64,000 nt of DNA from Perlucidibaca wandonensis (lineage in GTDB: Bacteria > Pseudomonadota > Gammaproteobacteria > Pseudomonadales > Moraxellaceae), in NCBI RefSeq assembly GCF_042677145.1, contig NZ_JBHTIT010000001.1:868001-932000 (forward strand). Direction: 5' to 3'. Made by a program: the position numbers and the translations under genes. The notes beneath the pieces are model-generated. The model saw nothing but the letters and a program-made list of their open reading frames with translations, did no database searches and was not told the origin of the DNA. Shown in pieces: positions 17,041 through 24,898 of this stretch. Numbering within the stretch: the first letter of the stretch is position 1; every line of letters starts with the position of its first letter.

Positions 17041-18642
17041 ATGACTACGTACACCTCTGCGATTGACGCTGTTCGCGCCGTGAAGGCCAAATTTGGCACC
17101 CCATGGAGCGCTATTAGCCCAGAAGATGCGGCTCGCATGCAAATGCAAAACCGTTTCAGAACTGGTTTAGATATTGCCAAGTACACTGCCGGCATTATGC
17201 GCCGCGACATGGCTGAATACGACGCCGACACCAGCAAATACACACAATCGCTGGGTTGCTGGCACGGTTTTGTTGCCCAACAAAAAATGATCGCCAACAA
17301 AAAATACTTCGGCACTACAGAGAAAAAATACCTGTACCTGTCGGGTTGGATGGTTGCCGCCCTTCGTTCAGAGTTTGGTCCACTGCCTGACCAATCAATG
17401 CACGAAAAAACTTCAGTTCCAGCGTTGATCGAAGAGCTGTACACCTTCTTGCGTCAAGCCGATGCTAAAGAAATGAACGACCTCTTCCGCAGCTTGAAAA
17501 AAGCCCAAGAAGCTGGCGATACAGCTAAAGCTAAAGATCTCGAAGATCAAATCAACAACTACGAAACTCACGTTGTGCCGGTGATTGCCGACATCGATGC
17601 CGGCTTCGGCAACGATGAAGCAACTTACTTGCTGACCAAGAAAATGATTGAAGCTGGTGCTTGCGCCATCCAAATCGAAAACCAAGTGTCCGACGCTAAA
17701 CAGTGCGGTCACCAAGCCGGTAAAGTAACCGTGCCACACGAAGATTTCATCGCGAAAATCAACGCTGTGCGTTACGCGTTCCTAGAGCTCGGCGTCGAAG
17801 AAGGCATCATTGTTGCCCGTACCGACTCCGAAGGCGCTGACTTGACACAAAAAATCCCTGTCTCGAACAAGAAAGGTGATTTGGCGTCGCAGTACATCAG
17901 CTACTTGGCCACACAAGAAATCGACATCTCTGAAGCTCAAGATGACGAAATCCTAATCAAACGCGATGGCAAGTTACACCGCCCAACACGCTTGGCTTCT
18001 GGCCTGTACCAGTTCCGCGAAGGCACACAGATTGACCGTGTTGTGCTCGACTGCATTACATCACTGCAAAACGGTGCTGACTTGCTCTGGATCGAAACGC
18101 CAACACCAAACGTGAAAGAAATTGCACACATGGTTAACCGCGTTAAAGAAGTCGTGCCAAACGCTAAGCTGGTTTACAACAACAGCCCATCGTTCAACTG
18201 GACATTGAACTTCCGTCAACAAGCCTACGATCGCTTTGTTGCCGAAGGCAAAGACGTATCAGCTTATGACCGCGCTAAACTGATGAGTGTTGATTACGAC
18301 GCAACTGAGTTGGCAAAAGATGCTGATGAAAAAATCCGTACCTTCCAAGCCGATTCGGCTCGCGAAGCTGGCATTTTCCATCACCTGATCACTCTGCCTA
18401 CTTACCACACCACTGCTCTGCACATGCATGAATTGTCCAAAGGCTACTTTGGCGACCAAGGCATGTTGGCTTATGTGGCTGGCGTGCAACGTAAAGAGAT
18501 CCGCGAAGGTGTCGCTTGCGTTAAGCACCAAGCCATGGCCGGTTCGGACATTGGCGATGATCACAAAGAGATCTTCGCTGGCGAACAAGCTCTAAAAGCT
18601 GGTGATGACAGCAAAAACACGATGAACCAGTTCTCTGCGTAA
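17041..18642 (+). CDS. aceA: Isocitrate lyase, long Pseudomonas-type
   Basis: Cleaves isocitrate to glyoxylate and succinate, the first glyoxylate-shunt step needed for growth on acetate and fatty acids. The 533-residue product is the long class known from P. aeruginosa PA2634, about 100 residues longer than E. coli AceA. The catalytic loop reads KQCGH at 220-224 (KKCGH in the short class), with catalytic C222. LVYNNSPSFNWTLNFRQQ and AGSDIGDDHKE are also conserved in this class. The ATG has AGGA seven bases upstream. Codon use looks strongly biased to preferred codons, fitting high expression. Divergent from a LysR gene; terminator follows. Confidence 0.97.
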   Translation: MTTYTSAIDAVRAVKAKFGTPWSAISPEDAARMQMQNRFRTGLDIAKYTAGIMRRDMAEYDADTSKYTQSLGCWHGFVAQQKMIANKKYFGTTEKKYLYLSGWMVAALRSEFGPLPDQSMHEKTSVPALIEELYTFLRQADAKEMNDLFRSLKKAQEAGDTAKAKDLEDQINNYETHVVPVIADIDAGFGNDEATYLLTKKMIEAGACAIQIENQVSDAKQCGHQAGKVTVPHEDFIAKINAVRYAFLELGVEEGIIVARTDSEGADLTQKIPVSNKKGDLASQYISYLATQEIDISEAQDDEILIKRDGKLHRPTRLASGLYQFREGTQIDRVVLDCITSLQNGADLLWIETPTPNVKEIAHMVNRVKEVVPNAKLVYNNSPSFNWTLNFRQQAYDRFVAEGKDVSAYDRAKLMSVDYDATELAKDADEKIRTFQADSAREAGIFHHLITLPTYHTTALHMHELSKGYFGDQGMLAYVAGVQRKEIREGVACVKHQAMAGSDIGDDHKEIFAGEQALKAGDDSKNTMNQFSA

Positions 18643-18658
18643 TCGTTGTTGATTTGAG

Positions 18659-18692
18659 AAAAGCCCTGCACTTCGGTGCGGGGCTTTTTTTT
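18659..18692 (+). terminator. Rho-independent terminator of aceA
   Basis: GCCCTGCAC (18663-18671) pairs with GTGCGGGGC (18676-18684, one G-U pair) around a TTCG tetraloop, followed by eight T. Located 16 bases after the aceA stop. Confidence 0.94.
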
Positions 18693-18734
18693 GAGCTATA
18701 TACGCTTAACAATCAAACCTAAGTACTTGAGACT

Positions 18735-18759
18735 ACAGAATTTCTGTCAAATTATTGAC
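18735..18759. promoter_or_regulatory. Two nested inverted repeats upstream of the first FadL gene
   Basis: ACAGAATTTCTGT (18735-18747) is a palindrome around a central T, and GTCAA-ATTA-TTGAC (18746-18759) overlaps it. They lie 77-101 bases upstream of the FadL-type start, the only gene reading from here, so they may be operators. Regulator unknown. Confidence 0.3.
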
Positions 18760-18835
18760 GAATGTGAAACAACGCTTGCTTAACAAGCATCGTCTATGGA
18801 AAACTACTCAAATAATAAAAAATAAGAGGTTTTTC

Positions 18836-20515
18836 ATGCCCGTGCTCCATCCTGCCCTCCCCCTGCGTGCGCTGTCTCTCTCAATTTTCGCATTAGCTCT
18901 TTCAGCTGGAGCTCAAGCCGGCGGTCTCGACCTGCCCACTATTACAGCTGCCCATCAAGGCACTGCAAACGCTAACGGCGCAGAAGCTAGCGACCCCTCA
19001 GTTATCTATTACAACCCTGCCGGGCTCGCTCGTTTAAAAGGTGGACTGCAGGTTTCACAGGGTGCCTCCTTATTATTTCTGCGCGGCAAAGCTGAAGCTA
19101 ATTTAGCTGAAACTAGGCATGGTGCTGGTCCTGATCAACCATCTGGCGGAGGCAACTCTGTAGCTGATGATAATCCAAGCCCAGCAGGTTCTTTTTGGCC
19201 AAAAATCTTAGCCGCTGGTGGTTTATTTGCCTCGCTGCCAATTAACGATACGATCACCGCAGGTATTGGTATATTTGCACCTGGTGGCGGCAATTTAAAC
19301 TATAAGTCTGACTGGGCTGGTAAATATCAAATCGATAGCATTGCTATTGAGCTCATTAACATTAATCCATCTATCGGCATTCGCTTTGATGATATGCATA
19401 GTTTAGGTTTTGGTGTCAGCGTTATTGGTGGCCATATTCGTCAAAAAAGTGCAATCGATGTGCCAGGTGTATCACCTTATCTTCTGAAAAGTGGCTTTGA
19501 TAGCGGCACACTCGATCTACTAGGCCTACCTACAGGCGGTGCAGTAGCAGGCATATACTCTACGGCCTGCCAAAGAGACACTCTAGTAAATCAGCTACTA
19601 GGAGGAGTTTTAGATACTGCCTGCAACACAGTTCTCTCTACTTTGGGAGGGCAGTTAACAGCACCAGGATCATCAGGTAGTGCACAAGTAGAAATGTATG
19701 GCTATGGTCTTGGCTACAATATGGGCTATATGTTTGCACCAAATGATCGCACTCGCTTTGGTATTGCCTATAGATCTGAGAGTACAGTTAAGCTGCGTGG
19801 TGATATTGAATGGGATCTTGCCAATATCAAAGGCTCTGCAGTCTATGACGTTCTACTAGATAATGGCGTTTTGGGAGATGAAAATCTCGAAGATTATTTA
19901 ATAAATAATCTTCGACCTGATACAACGGCCAAAGGCGACTTAATTATTCCAGCAAGAACTTCGGTTAATATATTCCATCGCCTAACCGATAAAATAGATT
20001 TAATGGCTGACTACACATTTATTGAAACCTCTGCCGTTGATAAAATTAGAGTTGAGTTTTTAGACCAAACTGACTCCAATGGGAATCCTATTAAACAAGG
20101 TAATGCTGGTATCGACACCAACTGGAGAGACTCGTTTAAAGTTTCCGTCGGTGGCAACTATCATTGGAATGATCAATTGACGCTGCGCACTGGCTTCCAG
20201 TTTGATAAAACTCCGATACCCTCTGCTGAGTTTCGTCACCCGGGTGCTCCAGATAGCGACCGCTACATGTATGCCATTGGTGCCAACTATAAAGTTAATC
20301 GCAATCTCAGCATTGATGCTGCATACAGCGTGACCTTCTTAGAAGATTCATTGTCAAACTACACTGAACGCTGCCGCACTATCACACGCGACGATGAAGA
20401 TGGTATGTACGACCCTAATGGCGAATCTTGTACCGCTAACGGCGGCAAGTACCAAGGTCGTTTCTTTGACACATCAATTCAAGTGTTAAGCGTGCAAATG
20501 AATCAAAAGTTCTAA
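18836..20515 (+). CDS. FadL/OmpP1/TodX-family outer-membrane transport protein (copy 1)
   Basis: Beta-barrel of the family that carries hydrophobic substrates such as long-chain fatty acids across the outer membrane. The ATG at 18836 (AGAGG six bases upstream) gives 559 residues with a signal peptide ending GAQAGGLD, then the plug region with DPSVIYYNPAGLARLKGG, characteristic of FadL proteins, and a C-terminal Phe as expected for a barrel assembled by BAM. It is longer than E. coli FadL (about 446) because of extra loops containing Cys pairs (TACQRD...DTACNT; ERCRTI...ESCTANGG). Coding sequence is AT-richer than its neighbours (three sampled lines 33-42% GC). Similar to the copy at 21619-23235. 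Substrate could be fatty acids, alkanes or aromatics. Confidence 0.92.
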   Translation: MPVLHPALPLRALSLSIFALALSAGAQAGGLDLPTITAAHQGTANANGAEASDPSVIYYNPAGLARLKGGLQVSQGASLLFLRGKAEANLAETRHGAGPDQPSGGGNSVADDNPSPAGSFWPKILAAGGLFASLPINDTITAGIGIFAPGGGNLNYKSDWAGKYQIDSIAIELININPSIGIRFDDMHSLGFGVSVIGGHIRQKSAIDVPGVSPYLLKSGFDSGTLDLLGLPTGGAVAGIYSTACQRDTLVNQLLGGVLDTACNTVLSTLGGQLTAPGSSGSAQVEMYGYGLGYNMGYMFAPNDRTRFGIAYRSESTVKLRGDIEWDLANIKGSAVYDVLLDNGVLGDENLEDYLINNLRPDTTAKGDLIIPARTSVNIFHRLTDKIDLMADYTFIETSAVDKIRVEFLDQTDSNGNPIKQGNAGIDTNWRDSFKVSVGGNYHWNDQLTLRTGFQFDKTPIPSAEFRHPGAPDSDRYMYAIGANYKVNRNLSIDAAYSVTFLEDSLSNYTERCRTITRDDEDGMYDPNGESCTANGGKYQGRFFDTSIQVLSVQMNQKF

Positions 20516-20530
20516 TAAAAATGCATTGAA

Positions 20531-20564
20531 TAAAAATAGCCGGCTATAAAGCCGGCTATTTTTA
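20531..20564. terminator. Bidirectional terminator between FadL copy 1 and ttcA
   Basis: 15-base arms (20531-20545 and 20550-20564) pair perfectly around ATAA, with AGCCGGCT core and A/T runs on the outer sides. Placed between converging genes. Confidence 0.92.
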
Positions 20565-20603
20565 TTAAGAAATTTATTTAATCAATCAGTTAAGGAAACC
20601 ATG

Positions 20604-21500
20604 CTATGACAAGGTCACATTAACAACAGATAATAAACCCTCTCTCGACATCGGCCTTTTCATCACTACGCGCTTATCTTCGAGACTCTCAAAATCAAAC
20701 AACTCGCGGTCGCCAAGTTGCGATGGTGCAATGTTCTGAGTTGCTGTAAACATGCTATCTAATCGACCCGGATATTTTTTATCCCAATCTCTCAACATCC
20801 CATTAATCATGGCGCGCTGAAGATTATCTTGTGAACCACAAAGATTACACGGAATAATAGGAAACTCCTTCAGACGAGAGAACTTAGCAATATCCTTCTC
20901 TTTGCAATACGCTAACGGACGAATTAAAATATTCTTACCATCATCTGATAGTAATTTTGGCGGCATAGCTTTTAATCGGCCAGCATGAAACATATTCAAT
21001 AATAGTGTCGCCATAATGTCATCGCGATGATGACCAAGAGCCACTTTAGTCGCACCAATCTCTTGCGCAAAACTATATAAGTTTCCTCGACGCAAGCGGC
21101 TACAAATAGCACAGTAAGTCTGCCCTTCCGGTGTCAGCTCTTTAACGATGCTATAAGTGTCTTTCTCTAAAATGAAAAATGGTACGCCACGCTCAGTTAA
21201 ATAACGCGGCAAAACATCTTCCGGAAAATCTGGCTGCTTCTGGTCAAGATTAACTGCGACGATTTCAAACTTAATTGGTGCACTAAGCTGAAGACTCAGC
21301 AGCATCTCCAGCATGGTATAGCTATCTTTACCACCAGACAGGCAAACCATGATTTTGTCGCCATCCTGAATCATATTGTAATCAGCGATGGCCTGGCCTG
21401 TGAGTCGGCGTAGGCGCTTTTGCAGCTTATTAAAATCAGTGCGCGACTTGGTTTCATCGGGCTTTATTGCTTGCGTAGTACCAGCGGTTGGTATCGACAT
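20604..21500 (-). CDS. ttcA: tRNA 2-thiocytidine biosynthesis protein TtcA
   Basis: Iron-sulfur ATP-pyrophosphatase that thiolates cytidine 32 in certain tRNAs. The 298-residue protein shows the PP-loop SGGKDS at 55-60 and the Cys residues that hold the [4Fe-4S] cluster: C130 and C133 (YCAIC) and C221 (CNLCG), plus GHHRDD. Length and motifs are standard. Unusual is the setting, between two FadL-type genes and in AT-rich sequence resembling copy 1 rather than the flanks. Confidence 0.96.
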   Translation of the reverse strand: MSIPTAGTTQAIKPDETKSRTDFNKLQKRLRRLTGQAIADYNMIQDGDKIMVCLSGGKDSYTMLEMLLSLQLSAPIKFEIVAVNLDQKQPDFPEDVLPRYLTERGVPFFILEKDTYSIVKELTPEGQTYCAICSRLRRGNLYSFAQEIGATKVALGHHRDDIMATLLLNMFHAGRLKAMPPKLLSDDGKNILIRPLAYCKEKDIAKFSRLKEFPIIPCNLCGSQDNLQRAMINGMLRDWDKKYPGRLDSMFTATQNIAPSQLGDRELFDFESLEDKRVVMKRPMSREGLLSVVNVTLS

Positions 21501-21618
21501 ATCAGAGCCTAGGCAATCGGTTAATGGCGCGCATTTTCTCGAATGCCGATGGCTATGTAAACATCACCCAAACATAGGTGGCCCCTAATTTACGCAAAAA
21601 GAGGCTACCCCTTGCTGT

Positions 21619-23235
21619 TTAAAAACGCTGGTTAAGCTGTATGCCTGCCGAGTGCACATAAGTATCTTTGAACACGCCACGGAATGTGCCGCCATTACCT
21701 GTGCACTGCGTAGTCGACGTAGCGCCGTTGGCTGGTGCCTGTGAAATCAGATAGCCAGACGGGTGACAGTCGTCAGTATAGTTAGCAGCGGCATCCTCAA
21801 TCACGATATAGCTATACGCTAAGTCGATATCCATGCCTTTGCGTGGCGAGATATTGGCACCTAAAGAATAGACATAGCGATTGTTGTCCGGCAATGCGGA
21901 GTGACGGCCTTCAGGGTCCGGAACTGGCGTTTGCTCATAGCCCACACCCGTGCGCAGCATTAGCACGTCATTGACTCGATAATTAACGCCAATAGCGCCT
22001 TTAAATGTGTCGCGAAAGCGCGTGCTTACCACCACATCGCCTTGTTGGATTGTGCCATTCGGGCCTTGGCGATCCTCAGCAACTACTCGCAACTCTTGAA
22101 TACGGCTAGTGCGCGTCCATGTCAATGAGCCCATTAATGCTAAGCGGTCACTGGCCTGATGAAATAAAGCTGCACCAACAGACTCAGGTGTAATGATTTT
22201 TATCTCAGCTTTTGAGTCTGGGCGGACATAGTTTTCAACATAGTCGCGCAGCTCTATGCGTCGCGTAAGTGAGCCCAATAGACCCAATATATTGCCATCA
22301 CTAACACCCGTGATATCTGGAATTTGACCGGAAACATCACTGAAGTCCCAATCATAGTCAGCCTTAATGGTTTGACGAATATGCGACCGATAAGTCAAAC
22401 CAAAACGTGTGCGATCGTCGTTAAAGCGATACATATAGCCAGCATTCCAACCAAAGCCATAGCCAATGCCTTCAACGGTAAGTGCTCCCTCGCCTTTGGC
22501 ATCAGAAACCAATGGCCCAGCCAATAAGTTGGCAACGCCTGTACAAGCTGCGGCTGTAATACCTCCGACAAGTGGAAGCCCGCTTGGGCTACATAGCAAG
22601 CTTGCACCCGTTTGGATCGTGCTTTTACTAATGCCGTAAGCGGCCTCTTCCACATCAGCGCCGGCACGCAATTTCATGTGCATGATTTGCGCGGACAAAC
22701 CAAAACCCAAACTATGTTTGTCGTCAAAGCGAATAGACATCGATGGATTGATATTGATCGTCTCAATCGTGCCTTCATCTTGAAACATGCGACCTACCCA
22801 GCTCGACTTATAATTCACGTTAGCCCCATACGGAACAAAAACACCGAGACCTAATGTGATGGTGTCGTTATAGGGAGTAACGGCGTAAAACTGGCCTGCA
22901 GGGATAGCTTGCGGATGATAGCTGCCGCCATTGCCACCGGTTTGCAGCTCGGTGCCAGAGCCATTGTTAAGGCGTTTCGTGCCATTATTTTCAAATTGAC
23001 CGCGAACAGACAGCACCTGCCCAGCTTGCGAGACCATGGTGGTTTTCAGGCGCGCCATCCCGGCTGGATTGAAGAATACCGTTGAAGCATCGTTAGCTTC
23101 AGCGGCATTGGCTTGCGCGCTACCCATGGCGCTAGTCGATTGCCATGGGTATTCGAGACCGGCTGCGTGTGCATTTAAAGAGAAGCTAGCTATAACGAAA
23201 GTAATAGCGGATTGGCGAACAATAAGGCGATGCAT
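21619..23235 (-). CDS. FadL/OmpP1/TodX-family outer-membrane transport protein (copy 2)
   Basis: Second FadL-type channel, 538 residues, with signal peptide ending NAHAAGLEYP, plug motif TVFFNPAGMARLKTT, and terminal NQRF giving the C-terminal aromatic. Aligned by eye with copy 1 it shares NDTIT, NYKSxW, ININPSxxIRFDDxHSLGFG, FGxxYRS and GNGG/ANGG near the end, so the two are clearly paralogous, though far from identical. It too has two extra Cys pairs. Composition (one sampled line 53% GC) is like the rest of the window, unlike copy 1. An inverted repeat at 23265-23288 lies just upstream and is a good operator candidate. Confidence 0.92.
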   Translation of the reverse strand: MHRLIVRQSAITFVIASFSLNAHAAGLEYPWQSTSAMGSAQANAAEANDASTVFFNPAGMARLKTTMVSQAGQVLSVRGQFENNGTKRLNNGSGTELQTGGNGGSYHPQAIPAGQFYAVTPYNDTITLGLGVFVPYGANVNYKSSWVGRMFQDEGTIETININPSMSIRFDDKHSLGFGLSAQIMHMKLRAGADVEEAAYGISKSTIQTGASLLCSPSGLPLVGGITAAACTGVANLLAGPLVSDAKGEGALTVEGIGYGFGWNAGYMYRFNDDRTRFGLTYRSHIRQTIKADYDWDFSDVSGQIPDITGVSDGNILGLLGSLTRRIELRDYVENYVRPDSKAEIKIITPESVGAALFHQASDRLALMGSLTWTRTSRIQELRVVAEDRQGPNGTIQQGDVVVSTRFRDTFKGAIGVNYRVNDVLMLRTGVGYEQTPVPDPEGRHSALPDNNRYVYSLGANISPRKGMDIDLAYSYIVIEDAAANYTDDCHPSGYLISQAPANGATSTTQCTGNGGTFRGVFKDTYVHSAGIQLNQRF

Positions 23236-23264
23236 TGAACACTCGATAATCTGAGGCTGAGGTT

Positions 23265-23288
23265 AAGTGCTGACAAATGTCAGAACTT
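23265..23288. promoter_or_regulatory. Extended inverted repeat upstream of FadL copy 2 (operator candidate)
   Basis: AAGT-G-CTGACA-AA-TGTCAG-A-ACTT: ten of eleven positions pair across a two-base centre. It ends 30 bases upstream of the FadL copy 2 start. There is no T-run, so it is unlikely to be a pyrF terminator. The form (6-2-6 dyad with outer arms) suits a dimeric repressor of the TetR or GntR type. Confidence 0.5.
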
Positions 23289-23379
23289 GCTAGTCACCAG
23301 ATCATATCGACCATTCGTCGCTTATTAAGGCGCTATTGTCAGACAAGAATTCTAATTGGTCAAAAGCTATACAAAAATC

Positions 23380-24090
23380 TTAAATTAGCTCGGCGCAGAT
23401 CGCAGCGAGTGCCGCGCTGGGCATTTTCGCCTGTGTGATTGGCCGGCCAATCACTAAGTAGCTAGAGCCTGCAGCCATGGCCTGAGCGGGCGTCATGATT
23501 CGGCGCTGATCATCGCTGGGATGGTCCGCTGGACGAATGCCGGGCGTCACTAAGACAAAGTCTTTGCCAAAGCGCGCGCGTAGCATTGAGGCCTCATGTG
23601 CCGAGCATACAACGCCATCGAGGCCACAGTTTGACGTGAGGTCTGCTAACGCAATGACTTGGCTTTCTGGGCTTTGTGTAATGCCTACTTCTAGCAAGTC
23701 CGGTGCTTCCATGCTGGTAAGCACGGTGACCGCGGTCAGCAAAGTGCTGTAATTGCCTTTAGCTAAGCGCTCGCTAGCCGCAGTCATCATGCGACGACCA
23801 CCACTCGCGTGAAGGTTAACCATCCATACGCCGAGATCAGCAGCAGCAGCAACCGCAGAAGCGGCTGTATTGGGGATGTCGTGAAACTTAAGGTCTAAAA
23901 AAACTTCAAAGCCGCGCTGATGTAGCTCACGTACGAGATTTGGCCCGGCATAGGTAAATAGCTCTTTGCCAACTTTCAAACGCGCCTTTGATGGATCTAT
24001 ATCGTCGGCAAATGCTAAGGCTTGCTCAGCGGAAGTAAAATCTAAGGCAACAACAATCGGTGAACGCTTAACACTGCTAGTAATTGACAT
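23380..24090 (-). CDS. pyrF: Orotidine 5'-phosphate decarboxylase
   Basis: Decarboxylates OMP to UMP, the last step of de novo pyrimidine synthesis. The 236-residue protein has the catalytic signature DLKFHDIPNT (with the Asp/Lys array), VNLHASGG and the phosphate-binding TPGIRP, with a late YLVIGRPITQA segment. Short group 1 type. It ends the ihfB-lapA-pyrF stretch, 11 bases after lapA, a known gammaproteobacterial order. Confidence 0.97.
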   Translation of the reverse strand: MSITSSVKRSPIVVALDFTSAEQALAFADDIDPSKARLKVGKELFTYAGPNLVRELHQRGFEVFLDLKFHDIPNTAASAVAAAADLGVWMVNLHASGGRRMMTAASERLAKGNYSTLLTAVTVLTSMEAPDLLEVGITQSPESQVIALADLTSNCGLDGVVCSAHEASMLRARFGKDFVLVTPGIRPADHPSDDQRRIMTPAQAMAAGSSYLVIGRPITQAKMPSAALAAICAELI

Positions 24091-24101
24091 AAAACGCTCG
24101 A

Positions 24102-24470
24102 TTAATACACAGGTGGTGGCGCGGGTGGCTCGTGGCTACGCGCAGTCAATGCGTGTTGACGTGCAGTTTCGCGCTCCAGCTCTAATGCTTCGGCATCAGC
24201 GGCCTGAGTCGCTTCTTGCGCTCTCGCCTGCTCAGCCTCACGTGCTTTACGCCAGATGCTTAGGCGAGCTCTAAAGCTGCCAGCGATGAAGCCAACAATG
24301 GCGCCAACGGTTAGCGACATGAAAATAACAAAGCCAGCATTCACCGGGCCGGTATTGGTAAACAACAGGTTTAGGCTGACAGAATCGTTATTAACGATGA
24401 CCATCCAAAACCCAGTAAATAGAAATATGAGCATGAAAGCCCAGAAGATAGCTTTTTTAATGGCACTCAT
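24102..24470 (-). CDS. lapA: Lipopolysaccharide assembly protein LapA-domain protein
   Basis: Small inner-membrane protein of the LapA (DUF1049) family; in E. coli LapA works with LapB to tune LpxC turnover and LPS synthesis. The 122 residues hold two membrane helices (about 8-24 and 42-66) joined by a loop with the usual NxxxVSLNLL element, and a C-terminal coiled-coil-like tail rich in Ala, Glu and Arg that ends PPAPPPVY. The start overlaps ihfB by four bases. lapB, its common neighbour, is absent; pyrF follows. Confidence 0.85.
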   Translation of the reverse strand: MSAIKKAIFWAFMLIFLFTGFWMVIVNNDSVSLNLLFTNTGPVNAGFVIFMSLTVGAIVGFIAGSFRARLSIWRKAREAEQARAQEATQAADAEALELERETARQHALTARSHEPPAPPPVY

Positions 24471-24787
24471 GATTGATTACCCTCAATGGCCGTGTGACTA
24501 GCACTTTCATCGACGCGGTCACGCAATGCTTTGCCGGGCTTAAAGTGCGGCGAGCTTTTTGCCTGCAAAGAGACAGACTCACCAGTCTTTGGGTTACGAC
24601 CTATGCGAGGTGCGCGATGATGCAAGCAGAAGCTGCCAAAGCCGCGTATTTCAATGCGCTCATTAGTCGCCAGCGTTTCTGAAAGCTGCTCGACCATGGT
24701 CTTCACGGCAAGCTCCACATCTTTGCCTGTGAGCAGCGTTTGCCGAGCACTTAGGCGCTCGATTATGTCTGATCTGGTCAATGTCAT
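24467..24787 (-). CDS. ihfB: Integration host factor beta subunit
   Basis: DNA-bending HU/IHF-family protein that pairs with IhfA. The 106-residue product has the family signature GRNPKTGE within the arm region, preceded by IEIRGFGSF, and a slightly extended C-terminal tail. Position directly after rpsA is the conserved location of ihfB (himD), which distinguishes it from HU. A terminator lies between rpsA and ihfB, so it probably also has its own promoter. It overlaps lapA by four bases. Confidence 0.95.
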   Translation of the reverse strand: MTLTRSDIIERLSARQTLLTGKDVELAVKTMVEQLSETLATNERIEIRGFGSFCLHHRAPRIGRNPKTGESVSLQAKSSPHFKPGKALRDRVDESASHTAIEGNQS

Positions 24788-24843
24788 TGTGGCTCTCTCA
24801 TTAGTGCAAAATATTGAAAAATCAACACACTGATTCTAAACAT

Positions 24844-24872
24844 AAAAAAACGGGAGTAGTCACCTACTCCCG
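24844..24872 (-). terminator. Rho-independent terminator after rpsA
   Basis: CGGGAGTAG (24851-24859) and CTACTCCCG (24864-24872) pair around TCAC, with seven A on the left that become a U-run on the minus-strand transcript. It lies 26 bases beyond the rpsA stop. Confidence 0.92.
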
Positions 24873-24898
24873 TTTATTTTTACCACAAATCGCTAAGA

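Noticed and set aside
24467..24787. HU rather than IHF
   Set aside because: Position after rpsA and the length and arm sequence fit IHF beta better.
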